Below, piece by piece: positions 29,738 through 41,600 of a DNA stretch of 44,326 bases (positions within the stretch are counted from its first letter, which is position 1; every line of letters starts with the position of its first letter). Location: the NCBI GenBank assembly GCA_009602735.1, contig WELA01013021.1, positions 40,538 to 84,863 of the forward strand, read 5' to 3'. The notes under the pieces are model-generated. The model made no database searches. It was given only the letters and a program-made list of their open reading frames with translations, and was not told the DNA's origin. The DNA comes from Mesotaenium endlicherianum (lineage: Eukaryota > Streptophyta > Zygnematophyceae > Zygnematales > Mesotaeniaceae). Position numbers and translations under genes: made by a program.

Positions 29738-30664
29738 TCACACAGCACGCGGGCGCACGCGCTTAGAGGGGCAGGCACTGATACGGATGAAGTAGAGCAC
29801 GTGTGAGAGCAGCGAGGAGAGGCCGCCGGGGCAGTAGCCCAGCTGGAGCGCGTACAGGTGCACATTGGCCTTGATGTCCAGCGCCACCGCCACGTCCAGC
29901 TTTACGTGCGCCGTCAGCTTGAACACGCCCGTGTTTACTCCCACCTGCAACCACAGGCTCACAGCAGCAGCGCACGTTCAATCGTGGGGGAAGCCTCATG
30001 CACGAGCATCTACGAGGACAGTATGTAAGTGCAAGAGGCCATGCGGCTGAATGCTGGGCAAGACCAAATAAATTTTTTGTGGCTGAATGCGAGTGGAGTG
30101 CAGGATTCCTCTTCCCTCCATGCAGCAGTTGAAACCCCAGGAGGCGATAACGCGCGTTTGGTTGAGACTACACGTTGTTCGAGTCGAGACAAGTTGTGGC
30201 AAAGGAAAGGGAGAGGCCGCCAGGCGAGGTGAGAAGGGGCCACATAATGCAGCCGGCTAGTTGCATGGCCGGCGAGCGTGAACGCAAGGAAAGACCAATG
30301 ACATGAACCAGCTAGCAAGCAATATAATTGACCTCGACAATGGAGAGGTCGGGGAGCGCCACGACAACGCTGCCGGCGGAGCCCACGGCGCCCTTCAGCA
30401 GCCACAGCTTGATGGACGCTCCGACCGCCAGAGGGTTGCAGACAGTGCCGGTGGCGGCCAGCTTGCTGGAGAGCATGATCTCCACGTCCAGCAAGGCGTC
30501 CACGAGACCGTTGATGTTGACGGCGAGCTTGGCGTCGGCGTCGAGGCCCGCACCCAGCACCACCACGTCGCTCAGCTGCAGACCCATGCCCACGACGGCG
30601 CTGGTGTCCAGGTGCGCCTTGAGGGCCACCAAGGATTTGCCCGAGGACTCGTCGGTCAGGAGTC
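29738..30664 (-). CDS. Unknown protein, last two exons (5' part not found)
   Basis: Exon 30333-30664 (acceptor GTGCAG, donor GTCAAT) and terminal exon 29738-29944 (acceptor GGTTGCAG, stop TGA) join in phase 0. The product has alternating hydrophobic/polar stretches rich in Val, Leu, Ala and Gly: LVALKAHLDTSAVVGMGLQL, AKLAVNINGLVDALLDVEI, GTVCNPLAVGASIKLWLL, then VFKLTAHVKLDVAVALDIKA and LQLGYCPGG. It looks like amphipathic beta strands, with three cysteines. I recognise no family. Upstream exons, possibly with a signal peptide, were not identified. The opposite-strand frames are shadows. Confidence 0.55.
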
Positions 30665-33600
30665 CTGCACGCGCATGCAAGGACGCCAAGGGGGAGGTGC
30701 TACAGGGTGAGTGCATGATGGAGGCTGGGTTGCATGTTAAGTGCATAAAGTTTGGGCAACATTTTTTGGCTTGGTGAAAGCTTGGTGGAGGTTACAGATT
30801 GCACGAAGAACTAGAAGGAGCATGCACCCAGCTACTTTCAGCCATCGAAACGGCCAGGCGATGCACGTCTTCTACCTTCAGGCAAGAAAGAAGGTGACCA
30901 CTCAGAATGCAGCAAGTCACTCCATGACGTAGAGCATGACCATACGCATCATGAGCGTGCCAGATTATGTGAGCACGTCCGTTGGATAATGCTTACGGCA
31001 TGCATAAAGCCACGAAAGAGGCACTAAGAAGTTCCAAAACTTACTCTTGGAACTCCCGCGCAATGTGGCTGGCACCATCTCCCCAGCTGCTCATCAAAGG
31101 GACACGCAGAGCAACTCTTGTTAGCTGTAGATGGGACGTCCGTGAGCCTTCTATGCAGCAAGTGACTGTGTATGATGCTGGCCTGCAACGTCTCCGCATA
31201 TCTAGTCAACTCATGCAATGCACAAATCCCAACAAGAGGTTGATTGACTGCTGATCAACGTCAGGCGTATTTATGGAGGTGGCGGCTCAAATTTTCTCTT
31301 CAGGCAGGGCGCCTACTATCTCAGCAAAGAGTGTGGAGAACGCAGCATTTGAAGACGTGAGCCAGCAACTTGTTTCTTCCTACTTAGTGTGGTTGTTGTG
31401 ATGCAGCTGCTTGTCAGCTGTAATCTTGACGGTCACAACTTTGCGCGTGCAAGGGATGAGAACTTATGAACGAGACATGAGAGGCCAAGCAGTGCCAGAA
31501 GCACCACAGTCACCTTGCTGCTCCACGACGCCATTGAATGTGATTGAGCTGATTGCCTATAATGGATGGAAGGGCGGAGCTGAAGGTGTAACTTCACGAG
31601 CTATACAATTTTCTATATGGTATTGCGAGAAGCTGTTCTCCTTATATACTCGTCGAAGTGCTCAAAAAATAGGTATGTCGGCATTCCAGAGCTAGCTGGA
31701 AGAGAAACAGTGCACGCCCTAGACTCCTGAGGGATTCCCCGACGCCATAGCTTGCGACAATGTGTGAGCATTAGAGCAGGGCTCTGCCAGCCACTTGAGG
31801 TTGCAAGCACGTAAGCTGACTTTGTATTTGATATGTGACTGAGCTTTGATCGGGAAGACCTCCGCTCTTCAACCATATTTGCCAACATCAGCTAGCTGCG
31901 AGATGTTTTAAGTGTCGACTTGGAGCAGAAGAAACAGATGTTGCTAAAATGAGAAGCGTGAGGGGGCAGTAGTCGTATGCATCCTTGTAGAAACGACACT
32001 TTGTACCAGGTATGAGCAGGCATGAGCAGGCATGAGAGCACATGAGCATGTTGGAACACGCTAACTGGGGACTTTCTTCTTCACTTATCCAAAAGCGCGC
32101 ACGTAGTCACGAAACAAACCGACACGAGCTGGGACCTTAAGCGCGCCCCTCTGTGCCCCACCGTGCCTCAGCAAGTTGCCGATGGTTTGCCGAGCAGCAA
32201 AGCTGGACCGTGGCACGTCGACTGACCTCGACCAGACCCGACCGACATTGACCAACTTTTTGAACAGAGCAACAGCGACAAGATGGGGACACCTGGAGAG
32301 TTGAGACACTCACAATTACCAACTCAGCTCTTCCCCTCCCTCAGCTGCTTAACCCCATCTGAGTCTTGACCAGTCGTGAGTCATGATCACTCGTGACTAC
32401 TCTTCTAAGATTTGGCAAAACGTGGTAAGCCCGTCGACAAGTCGTTATCACACGTGTATGAGTTAACAAAAATGTCAATCGTATATCGCCTAATCTCGCC
32501 ATTCAGCAGCCTACCTCTCCACCTAGGGTCATGGCAGTGAACCACCTAACAAAGGGATTTTTATGACTCTCAACACATGTACATACACTTCAATAAGAAG
32601 CAATCACCAAAAAATTAAAGCCTCAAAGGTAGAAAAGGTGGCATTAAATCATATATGTTTGCTAGGACGTATGACATACGAGCTTGACATACAAGCTTCA
32701 CACCTTAGCAAGTTATAATGGATTTAAGTCACACCAGCAAGAATGCAAGCAAAGCAAAGCAAAGCTTTCAAACTTCGAAGTACGCCTTCTTGGTAGTTTC
32801 TACTTTTTAAGTAGAGTTCCAAAAGATACTCAAATTTTGTAACTTTAAACTAGCGCCAATCTTGGCTGGTGACCATCAATTGGAAGCTCAGAGGCAAAGG
32901 GATTCCCCTAGCACTAAGCGCATGCCACAACCTAGCTCTGAATGTATTGGCCTTGTCCACCTTCCAAGGCGTACATTGAAAATGTGCAAGTGGTGAAACG
33001 GCATAAATCTGTCGACATAATTAACGTTTGGATTGGGTGGGGTGGGATGTCAAACAGACGCTTTCACAATTATCACGCAAAATCCTAGATGGGAATGAAA
33101 TTCTAGCAAATGCGATTGTAGTGATTAAACGACCGATTTGAGCATGTTTAGAAATCAAGAATGAAGAAAAAAAGTATTCCCGTCTTGATAATCTTTCGAG
33201 TGCCAGAAAGATGACAAAGTTCGTTTTTAAAATCGCGATGGTTGACGATTCAATGACCGTATCATATTTGACCACAAATGAACCACATTATTGTTTGACC
33301 TAATACTTGGATACATTTGCGCAGAAACTTTTGGTAAACTGTTTCAATTTTGACTCGATGGCAAATTTGCATTCCACGCTCTGTGCAACATTAATGAACC
33401 TCACCCTTGGGCGAAGTGTTGAAACCCCAATCTCGGGCGAAATTCTTAAACCGTCCGTTAAGTTATATTTTTGTGACAACTTGCTGCCTTTTGACTTTAT
33501 TGTGTGAGCAGGTCACAAGGTCCGGGCACTTCTTTGTTGAGAGAATTGTTGAACTTGATAGAGTTGATTTGTGCCATTCAAATATTTAATTTGAACTGGT

Positions 33601-33851
33601 TCAAACATAGACAAATTTATTTAATAAATTCTAAACCTAGAAATTTACAACATGGGAAGAGTTTCAGAAAATATTGATGGCAGGAGGCTTAAAATACTTC
33701 ACAGCTACTTGCTAGTAAATTGTTGAGAGACCAAACATATTTTGCGCTACATCGTGGACCATTTATAAAGTGCGTCGGGCAATATTCCATGCTACTCGTA
33801 CCTTGTCATTGCCATATGTGCGTTTTTTTGGTGGTGATGACTAAGATCCAC
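30665..33851. other. Region without a recognised gene
   Basis: Possibly includes the 5' exons of the gene at 29738-30664, but none could be supported. A GC-richer patch lies at 32090-32330. GCATGAGCAG is repeated around 32020-32040. AAGCAAAGC units occur near 32752-32766. From about 32500 it becomes AT-rich. Confidence 0.5.
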
Positions 33852-34914
33852 TAAAAAGAATCGACATACCAATAAGCGAGCAACCATTCAATAGAGATTT
33901 TAATGAGTGAAACAGATAGATAAAATACTTAGGAAAAATGAAATACTTAATCTACTTAAGATAAGGATCTCTAAACACAAGTAGTAGGTTCTTGAAAGAT
34001 AGATTGTTTTTTGAAAGTTAATATATTTCTGGAACTTGACAAGTTCAGAAGTGATTCTAGAATATGTACTTCATGTAATTTTTAGGGAGGTGAATATTGA
34101 TTTGTCGGCACCCCAACACATCCCAAAATGTGCCACCTCTTTCTAGAATTATGTATATATGTCTTTTGACCTAAAAATGACTTGTTTTAACTTTTGCTAC
34201 ATGGAGTTTTTTTCGATCATTCTTCTAATTTCAAAAATGACCTAAAAAATTCAAAGAACATGAACCAAGTCGTTAGAGTGTCTATTCCCACTTGAATCCA
34301 CACAAATATTTAAAATATGAAAACCAACTAATATAGTCTGACTTATATTGCTACATCTTCATATCAGCAAGTAATCTTCATGGTGTTTTTTGTTAACTCA
34401 ATAAAATAGCAAAAGCTCAACACAACCACTATAAAAAGTCTCAATAGTCAAATGCAAGTAACAAGCATCAAACATGCAATCAGTAAACTCATATATAAGC
34501 AAGATAAGTAAACAATTAGTGTACCAGTTGCAACTTTAGATTCAAATTTTCTCTCAATAGTCTATATGAAGAGTTGGCCTCATTTTTGAATGCTAAACTC
34601 GATAACAAACCTAGCATATGCACATGGAATGGGTTGACTGTTCAACAACAATGCGATGGCACCGCTACAACCATCTCCCATCATTCTGAATCGCCATCCA
34701 CTACAACCATCTCCCATCATTCTGAATTGCCATCCACCTAAGGTGTAATCTGGCTATTCATACAACAAGTGATGATTTAGATGGACTTAGATGGACAAGC
34801 CTTCTTCTCTCAAGTGAGGCATTATATTGATTATGAATGATGTTCAACAGACTAACCTGAATAATATTACGTTTAATTGAATTAATATAACCAATGACAT
34901 CCTGATACATTACA
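33852..34914 (-). repeat. Ancient family A-type LTR with internal insertion
   Basis: Ends match family A in diverged form: AAAAAGAATCGACATACC at the left, CCTGATACATTACA at the right, then a PPT-like CCCACTCAACTT. From ~34350 it tracks the LTR (ATATCAGCAAGTAATCTTCA, AGAGTTGGCCTC, ATGCACATGGAATGGG). About 450 bp at ~33900-34350 are not in the younger LTRs. Confidence 0.8.
34665..34736. repeat. 36-bp tandem duplication in the old LTR
   Basis: CTACAACCATCTCCCATCAT... at 34665-34700 is repeated at 34701-34736 with one change (GAATCGCC to GAATTGCC). The younger LTRs have a single copy of this segment. Confidence 0.85.
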
Positions 34915-37900
34915 CCCACTCAACTTCTTTATTACTAAAAGTACGTGAGTGGGCCAATTGGTTTGTGGCACTAGCTTGGCCTTTGCCGTAGATTACAAGG
35001 TCAGTCCTGCTCTTTGCTCATGCGAACTTTCTTCGTGACATATTCTCTCTTCGGCCCCCATTGCAAGCAAGCTGGACATATTCGAGCAATTGCCAATAGC
35101 CGGTGCTGACCTGCACATATGGACTCCAGCTTGAACAAGACCATTTGCCACCCATTACTCTGTTGTTGAAGGAAAGCGCACTGGCAAGAACAACATCTTC
35201 TCATACCGGATGCTTTCAAGCTGGGCACAAGCTCCCAGTCTTGAGGGTGCTTCTGGTGTAAGAGGCATCGGCAATCTCGTGGGCTCCTGGAGCGCGTGTG
35301 CGGCCTGAGGCTTCAAGATATGGGGATGCTCGTAGTGTGGAGATGGGGAGTGGTCCTCTTGAGGTTCAGGAGCTCGAGCGTGAGCCTTCACTCCCTCGCT
35401 TGCTCTCTCTTTGCCGACTTCCAAAGTCCTCGCCCATGCCGAGGGCACTTGCAGGGCCCCCTCTGGCACGAGCTGTGCTGAAGCCTAAGCTTCATGAACT
35501 GGTGACCGTATTTTGCATGGACCATGGCTGTGGGGGTAGCTCCTCGCATCTGCGAAACATCCGCATGACACTCCCAAAGAGGGCTTACAAGAAGGCTCAA
35601 GTCTTTTGTAGGCTTGAAAGAACGTCCTTTCTATCCGTTGTAGGGAGTGCATTGCATCTCATTGGCCCGCTCATTGGTTGTCACGGCCACTTGATGCAGT
35701 GATCATGGCCCACGGGGCTTTCTCGGTGGTAGCAGTTGCTGACTAGGTTGCAAGACATGTGGCCCATATGTTACACATGCTTGCGTCGCGCTTGTTGCAG
35801 CAATCTTGCGTACCAATAGCAAACATGAAAATTTGAATGAAATTTGTAGGAACATATACAACTGCTCTTAAATGATCTGCCCTTGACACATTAGGCAAGG
35901 TTAAGATTTCCTGTATTTCTGTTGACACAGGCCTGCACAAGCATGTTGGGTGTGTCATGAGTTTGAGTTAAAAGAGCTGCAACATACAGCTGTTGCTGCT
36001 CTTGCTCACAGTAGTGCTTGCAGTGTCTTTCGTAGGGCACTAGCTTGTAGTGTGCAACTTGCTTGCAGAGCTCTGCTGCTTAATTGTAAGATGCTTCGAC
36101 CTGCAGCCACAGAGAAGTAGAATATGGTGACAATTTTGTTTGAGCCCCTTGATCCTGTTCTCGTCGTAATTTGGTCTCTATTAGCAATTCTACTGAGCCA
36201 TAGTGCACCTGCCTATCTCCAGACCAAGAAAGACTCTCCTACTGCTGGTGATGCACTCAGCGGACGCTAGCTTTGTCCTTTTTCTTTAGAAATGGTGGTG
36301 GCATTTTTTAACAAGAGCCTGTGATGCAGGAGATCAACAACAAGTTTGAGATGTTCAAAGGAGATAGACAGATGTCGGCACTTGTCCTCACTTGGTAGCA
36401 AGTAACGCAACCTGTAAGTAATTTGGGCTCATGGAGTAATTTCATGACCCATGCAGAAGGGTAACAGACATCAGTGTACTAATATTCACAAAGACCTATA
36501 AATTGACTGGCATGCATATCATTTAACCAGGTCTGTTATGTTCCAAATATAAACATGCTTCTGAGTAACGACCTATTTTTGCAATGAGAAGGCCAAGGTT
36601 GCAAGCAAATATGGGGGGTAAGATGCGGAGAACACAAAAATGTATCGCAGAAGGGGCTTAGTGTCATATATAATTACCCTCTCAAAAATGCTTCACATCG
36701 ATGCCAACAATCATCTAAAAATAAAGAGAGTAAGCTGCAGAACTGTAGATGCGCATAACTACTACTGTTGGGCGCGACTGGCACAAAGCCTCCACATGCT
36801 AGAGCTTTGACTAATGTGTTGGAGGATAGCTACCTTCTACAAAATTGTCTCTACTTAAAAGGACGAATTGGTACTAGGTACTGAAAATAGCCCACTTCAG
36901 GGTTGGGGGGTACACCTATAGAGTACGTAAAACAGCGTGACCATTAGTTTGACTATATACAAATTGCCAGGGCATCTATCACAGTTTAGCACCCTCAGTT
37001 AAGTGACCTAAAGTCTTCAAAAAGTCTTCAGAAAATTTTGCTGCCCCAATTAAAGTGCTAATTGCATCTTAGCTTGGCTTCATAGCCGACCCATTTACTG
37101 TCTACATGAATGAGCTTATTAGGCCACACTCTTACTACGTCAGTAGGAACATTCAAGTGAGAGCTGTCAAGAGTGACAGTCTACGCCTCTCTGGAGTGTG
37201 TTACTTTGCTACTATCGTGGACGTGTCGGGGTGGACCCCACATGCTCCAAAAGTCGTAGCCATCCCTCTCAAAGCTCCCCCCTCTCTCTCGGGACCTCTG
37301 TGAAACATTATTTGACAAGAGAGTGCATCAAGAAGCTTCAACTACGTTTCTATTCAGTCAATGCGAAGATAACAGAAAGCAATACAAGTGAGAGATTACA
37401 ATTCAGGAAAAAAGAGATGCTTTAACTGACAGAATTACGAAATAAGCAATAGATGCCGTCAGAATGGACGGAATTTTGGAAAAGAAGTTTCAATGATGCA
37501 AGATCTCATGACTCTTAAGATCAAGTAGAGTATTGAAACTCAGCTTGGGGCTACAATGGGGGCGTACATGACTGCTACACTATGAAACGGACAAGAAGGC
37601 TGCAGGGATAGAGTACCTTGATGATGGTTATATAGGAAACGTAAACTGCCACGTTAAAGGCGCCTAAGATAGCCAGTCGTGGGGCTAAACCGAGTCTTTG
37701 CGGCATAATGAAGCGCACAAGGTACTACTTTACCAAATATAATCTACGCAGAAGAAAAACGAATAAGGGGAGCAATTACACGCGTTCTAATTATGGGCTT
37801 ATTAACTAGTCAGCAGAGTACACGCAGGTGAGGGTGAGTATAAGAGATTCCAATATTGTGTATTATGTTTCGCAAGAATGTAGCGGGGATGCATTCACCG

Positions 37901-38614
37901 AACTGATGCGAACACAGTCTGAAGTTGTACTACCTAGCCGGGATCATAATCGTGAAGAGAGATCAACGTCCTTAGCACCCCGCTGGAGCTTTAGGTTCTC
38001 TGTAATGACCCATCAAGTAGTGCGTTCATCATCAGCACATGCTCCTAGCAGGACTTGTGGCACTTCCTGTACAACAGGTGGCACTCGACGTCACAAAGGC
38101 CTCGACTTGTAAATGAGTCTGCAAACTATCTGCGAACGGGACAAGGTTTCCCCGCGGTCTGAGATAAAGCGAATATGACCTGCTATTTCGGACGCGATGA
38201 TAGCTGGCCCAACTTTGTACATGTAGCGTGCTGTAAGAATCTCTCAATGGCCTCACGCATATGCCAAGTACCCGTCGTCATGCGTTTAATTCTCCTGACT
38301 AGAAGCTGGGAAGTATGTGTAAAGTTTCTAGAGTCTTAATTGGAGTGCCATCGTTATTCACGTTTAATGCACCGGCCTGAATTGATGGAAAGCTTCATTT
38401 AGCATGTGGATCTCGTCTGCAATATGACGTTTTAATCCGCCTAGTTCACAGTTTCCGTGCAAATAACATATTGATTCTAGTGCGACCATGTATACGAGTA
38501 GAGGTTCTTGCACTGCTTTTTGTAAAAGTCCTCAAGTGCACATCTGTCTTTGGTGCTCTACATGAGCACGTAGGCATCTAGACAGGTTGAATTAGAATCG
38601 CCTTCTCGTCAAAC
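34915..38614. other. Region without a recognised gene
   Basis: 34915-35700 is GC-richer with modest open frames on both strands and could be decayed internal sequence of the old element whose LTR ends at 34914; no motif confirms this. 35700-38614 is AT-rich with only short frames. The last few hundred bases should contain the promoter of the JmjC gene; no clear TATA box was found. Confidence 0.5.
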
Positions 38615-41600
38615 ATGGAAAATTCTATAGCTGCGACAAGGTCCAAACGCCAGAGGGCTGCTCCTAATTACGTCAAAATGGCTGCTGGGAATTACAATGA
38701 CGACGACGAGGACGACGGGGATGGAATGTACGCTCAGAGGAACGTACGGCAGAAGCTTTCTGTTGTTGATCACGGAAAGCACTCGCATAAGAATATGCTC
38801 AAGGCTGTGCTTGGTTTCAAGGAGAGTGAGAAAGATACCAACAGGAAGGCTGGTGGCTTGGCTGTTGTGGAGGCATCTGAACTGATGGAGTTCATAGGGG
38901 AGAGTGGGCTTCAGTCCGCCATTCTTGTGAAGCGCTCTTATTCGTCATCAGAGGACTTGGGAGTCAGGTACGTCACGCTCATGGGGGTCCTGGCTTCCTC
39001 AGTGCGCTCCCGCCACGCTGTCAGAATCGGATGGGTCAAAGTATTGCGGCTATAGCTGATCATAGCAGCAACTCACAGAAAAGCAGCGCATCTTCACTGT
39101 AGCGCCGAGGAGAGGAGGAGCAGTCTCCTTGCGAGCGCTCGAGTGCTCTCAGCCAAACATGTGCAAGAGTTGATGTCTCTCCCTCTCCCTCTCCCTCTCC
39201 CTCTCTCGCTCCCTCTCCCTATGCCTCGTGGAGCATGCCCCTGCTGCGCGCCACGCAGGCTGCCAAATGTCGACTTCACAGTGGACGAGATTGCGGAGCT
39301 GATGGGCGGCAGCGCTGAGATCACCACCCTCGACTCCACCACGAAGGTGACTCCTGCCTCTCTGCCGCCAGCTCGGCCTGGGGCGATCAGAAGAGAAGAG
39401 CCCAGGCCCCAGTCAATACTCGACGTGCAGTAGGAGCCTAGAGTGTGTGCGCCAAGACCGCTGCAACTTGGCCTGCACGAGGCGGTGACATCTGGCATAT
39501 GGCTTGCTCTTTTTCCCTTTTCCAACGCCGACCCATAGCTACGTCGGCTGGGGGCAATGAGGCTCTGCTCTGGAACCCGAAGCATCTTCGTCTTTCTTAC
39601 GGATGTATATCTGTCTCTCACTTGTCTGCCATGTGGCGCTGCGCCAGAGGGCGACCTGGAGCTAGAGAGCTTTGAGACACGTCGAGTGTCGAGTGTGCAC
39701 CTGTTGACACATGTCGGCACGCCCGTTTGACGCCGTTGACCACATCCACCGCGCCCTGCCTAACTGCACGAACATAAACAGACAGGAGACCGACAACATG
39801 TAGCCTGCCCTCCCCCGCTCACTCATTACGCTTCGGCTGGGTTTGTTTGCCACGAGAACAAGTTTTGCTGGCCTTCCCATTGGTCGTCACCGGCTGGCCA
39901 ACCTGCACGCCTCATCTGGGTCCCAAAGCCTTGAACTTTTAATTTCTAAGCTGAAACCAGCCCCAAACTTCAAGACCACCGACCCGTCGACCCTAACTCC
40001 CGCCTTGACTGCGCCCTCCCTTGCCCCCCCTTTCCAACACTTGCTTTGCACTCTACTCCTTTTTGCTACACGGCACCTGTTGACTAAAAGAGCCTTGGAA
40101 TTGATCGCGTGTGCACTGCTGGATGACAGGTGACTTGCATTCAGTGTGGGGATGACCACATGCGTGAACCCATGTCCGCACGAGTGGGGTGGTGTGTGCA
40201 GGCATGCATGCATGCACGTGACCGGCTGGTAAAAAGCAACGTTCGGATGCCCCTTGCGCGCGTGCGTGCCCGCGTGCATGCATGCGTGTGTGGGTGCGTG
40301 TGTGCGGGCATGCGTGTGTGCATGTGCGGGATCAGGAAATAATTAAACGGAGAATGACTATGCACCCTATCTGTCCATGCGTGCATGCATGCATGTGCAA
40401 AACAGGGCAATGACTCACATCCTGCACGTGCGTGCGTGTGTCCTTGCGTGTGCGCGTGACGAGCAGGAGGAGGGGATGATCTACACCATGGATGAGTGGC
40501 GGCAGTACTGGTCAGAGCCGTCGCCGCGCCAGCCCCTGCTCAGCATGCCGGCCCTGGACCTCACGCACACCCCTCTTCACACCATGGTGCGTGCTCTCTC
40601 GCTCTCAACTCCTCCTGCTGCAGACGCTGCCCTCCCAGACTCTTCCACCATTCCCCCCCCCACAAGGCTGAGACTTCTGCTCGTCTAGGAGCAAGATGTG
40701 CGGGGGCAGGGTTTCGCCCTCCAGCGGAGGGTTAGCCTTCGGATCGTTCTGCGGGGAGAAGTACTTGAGGCCAATCTGTTGGTGTGCGACTTTGCGCCAG
40801 ACTCCTTGGACTCTTACTCTTCCAAGGCCAGTCTCCGAGGTCCGCCATGGATGTAAGCAGGGGAGGGGGCACATTGACGCGTGCCGGCACCCTCACAGCT
40901 GTCACGCGCTTTGAACCCTGCTCCTCTTGAAGTGCATGCATGTAGTCCCCTTAAAGTGCCAATGAGACGATGAGCTACACCTCATCAGACACAAGCAAAC
41001 CCTCAAAACCCTTGGGGGGCCAGGAACCCTAAACCTTGGGGGGAGCAGTAGGAGTTGGTCTGGGAGGGCTGATGCTCCTGGCCTCCGTGTTTTCGGCTCT
41101 AGGGTAGCGTTCAGACTAGACAGCGGAGCGCGTCCAGACCCGCACAGGCTGAGCCAGGCGGCAAGCCTGGCGTGGAGCCTCCACCTGCTCGCACGTGCCT
41201 CCATAAAGGCAGCCCCTGCAGTTGCCAGCTGTCGCAAAAACACTTGTCATTGACTGGCAAAGCTCCAATCCCGCACCTCTCGGCCACAGTCCTACCCTAA
41301 TCCTTACTCTGACTTTTCAATTCAACCCTATGTATCAATCTGAGCTCTCGTCCGGCCTGACCAGAACTCAAATCTGCTCCTAACCTCGAACCCTAGGCCC
41401 TAGACCCTAGATCCTAGACCTAGACCCGAGGCAAAGCCTCAGTGTGCTTTCACTGCCTGCAGTACCACCGCGGGAAGAAGCAGCAGGCAAGCGAGCCCAA
41501 TCTAGTTGCCGCAACCTCCTCATGCCGGCGCCCTTCAGCCCCTCCCCTCCTCAATGGGAGGAGGGGGTTGCTGCAATCCTCGCCTCCTGAGGCTGGCCCC

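Noticed and set aside
30303..30777. Plus-strand ORFs of 135 and 149 codons
   Set aside because: Shadows of the minus-strand exon 30333-30664, which has splice sites and a coherent hydrophobic pattern.
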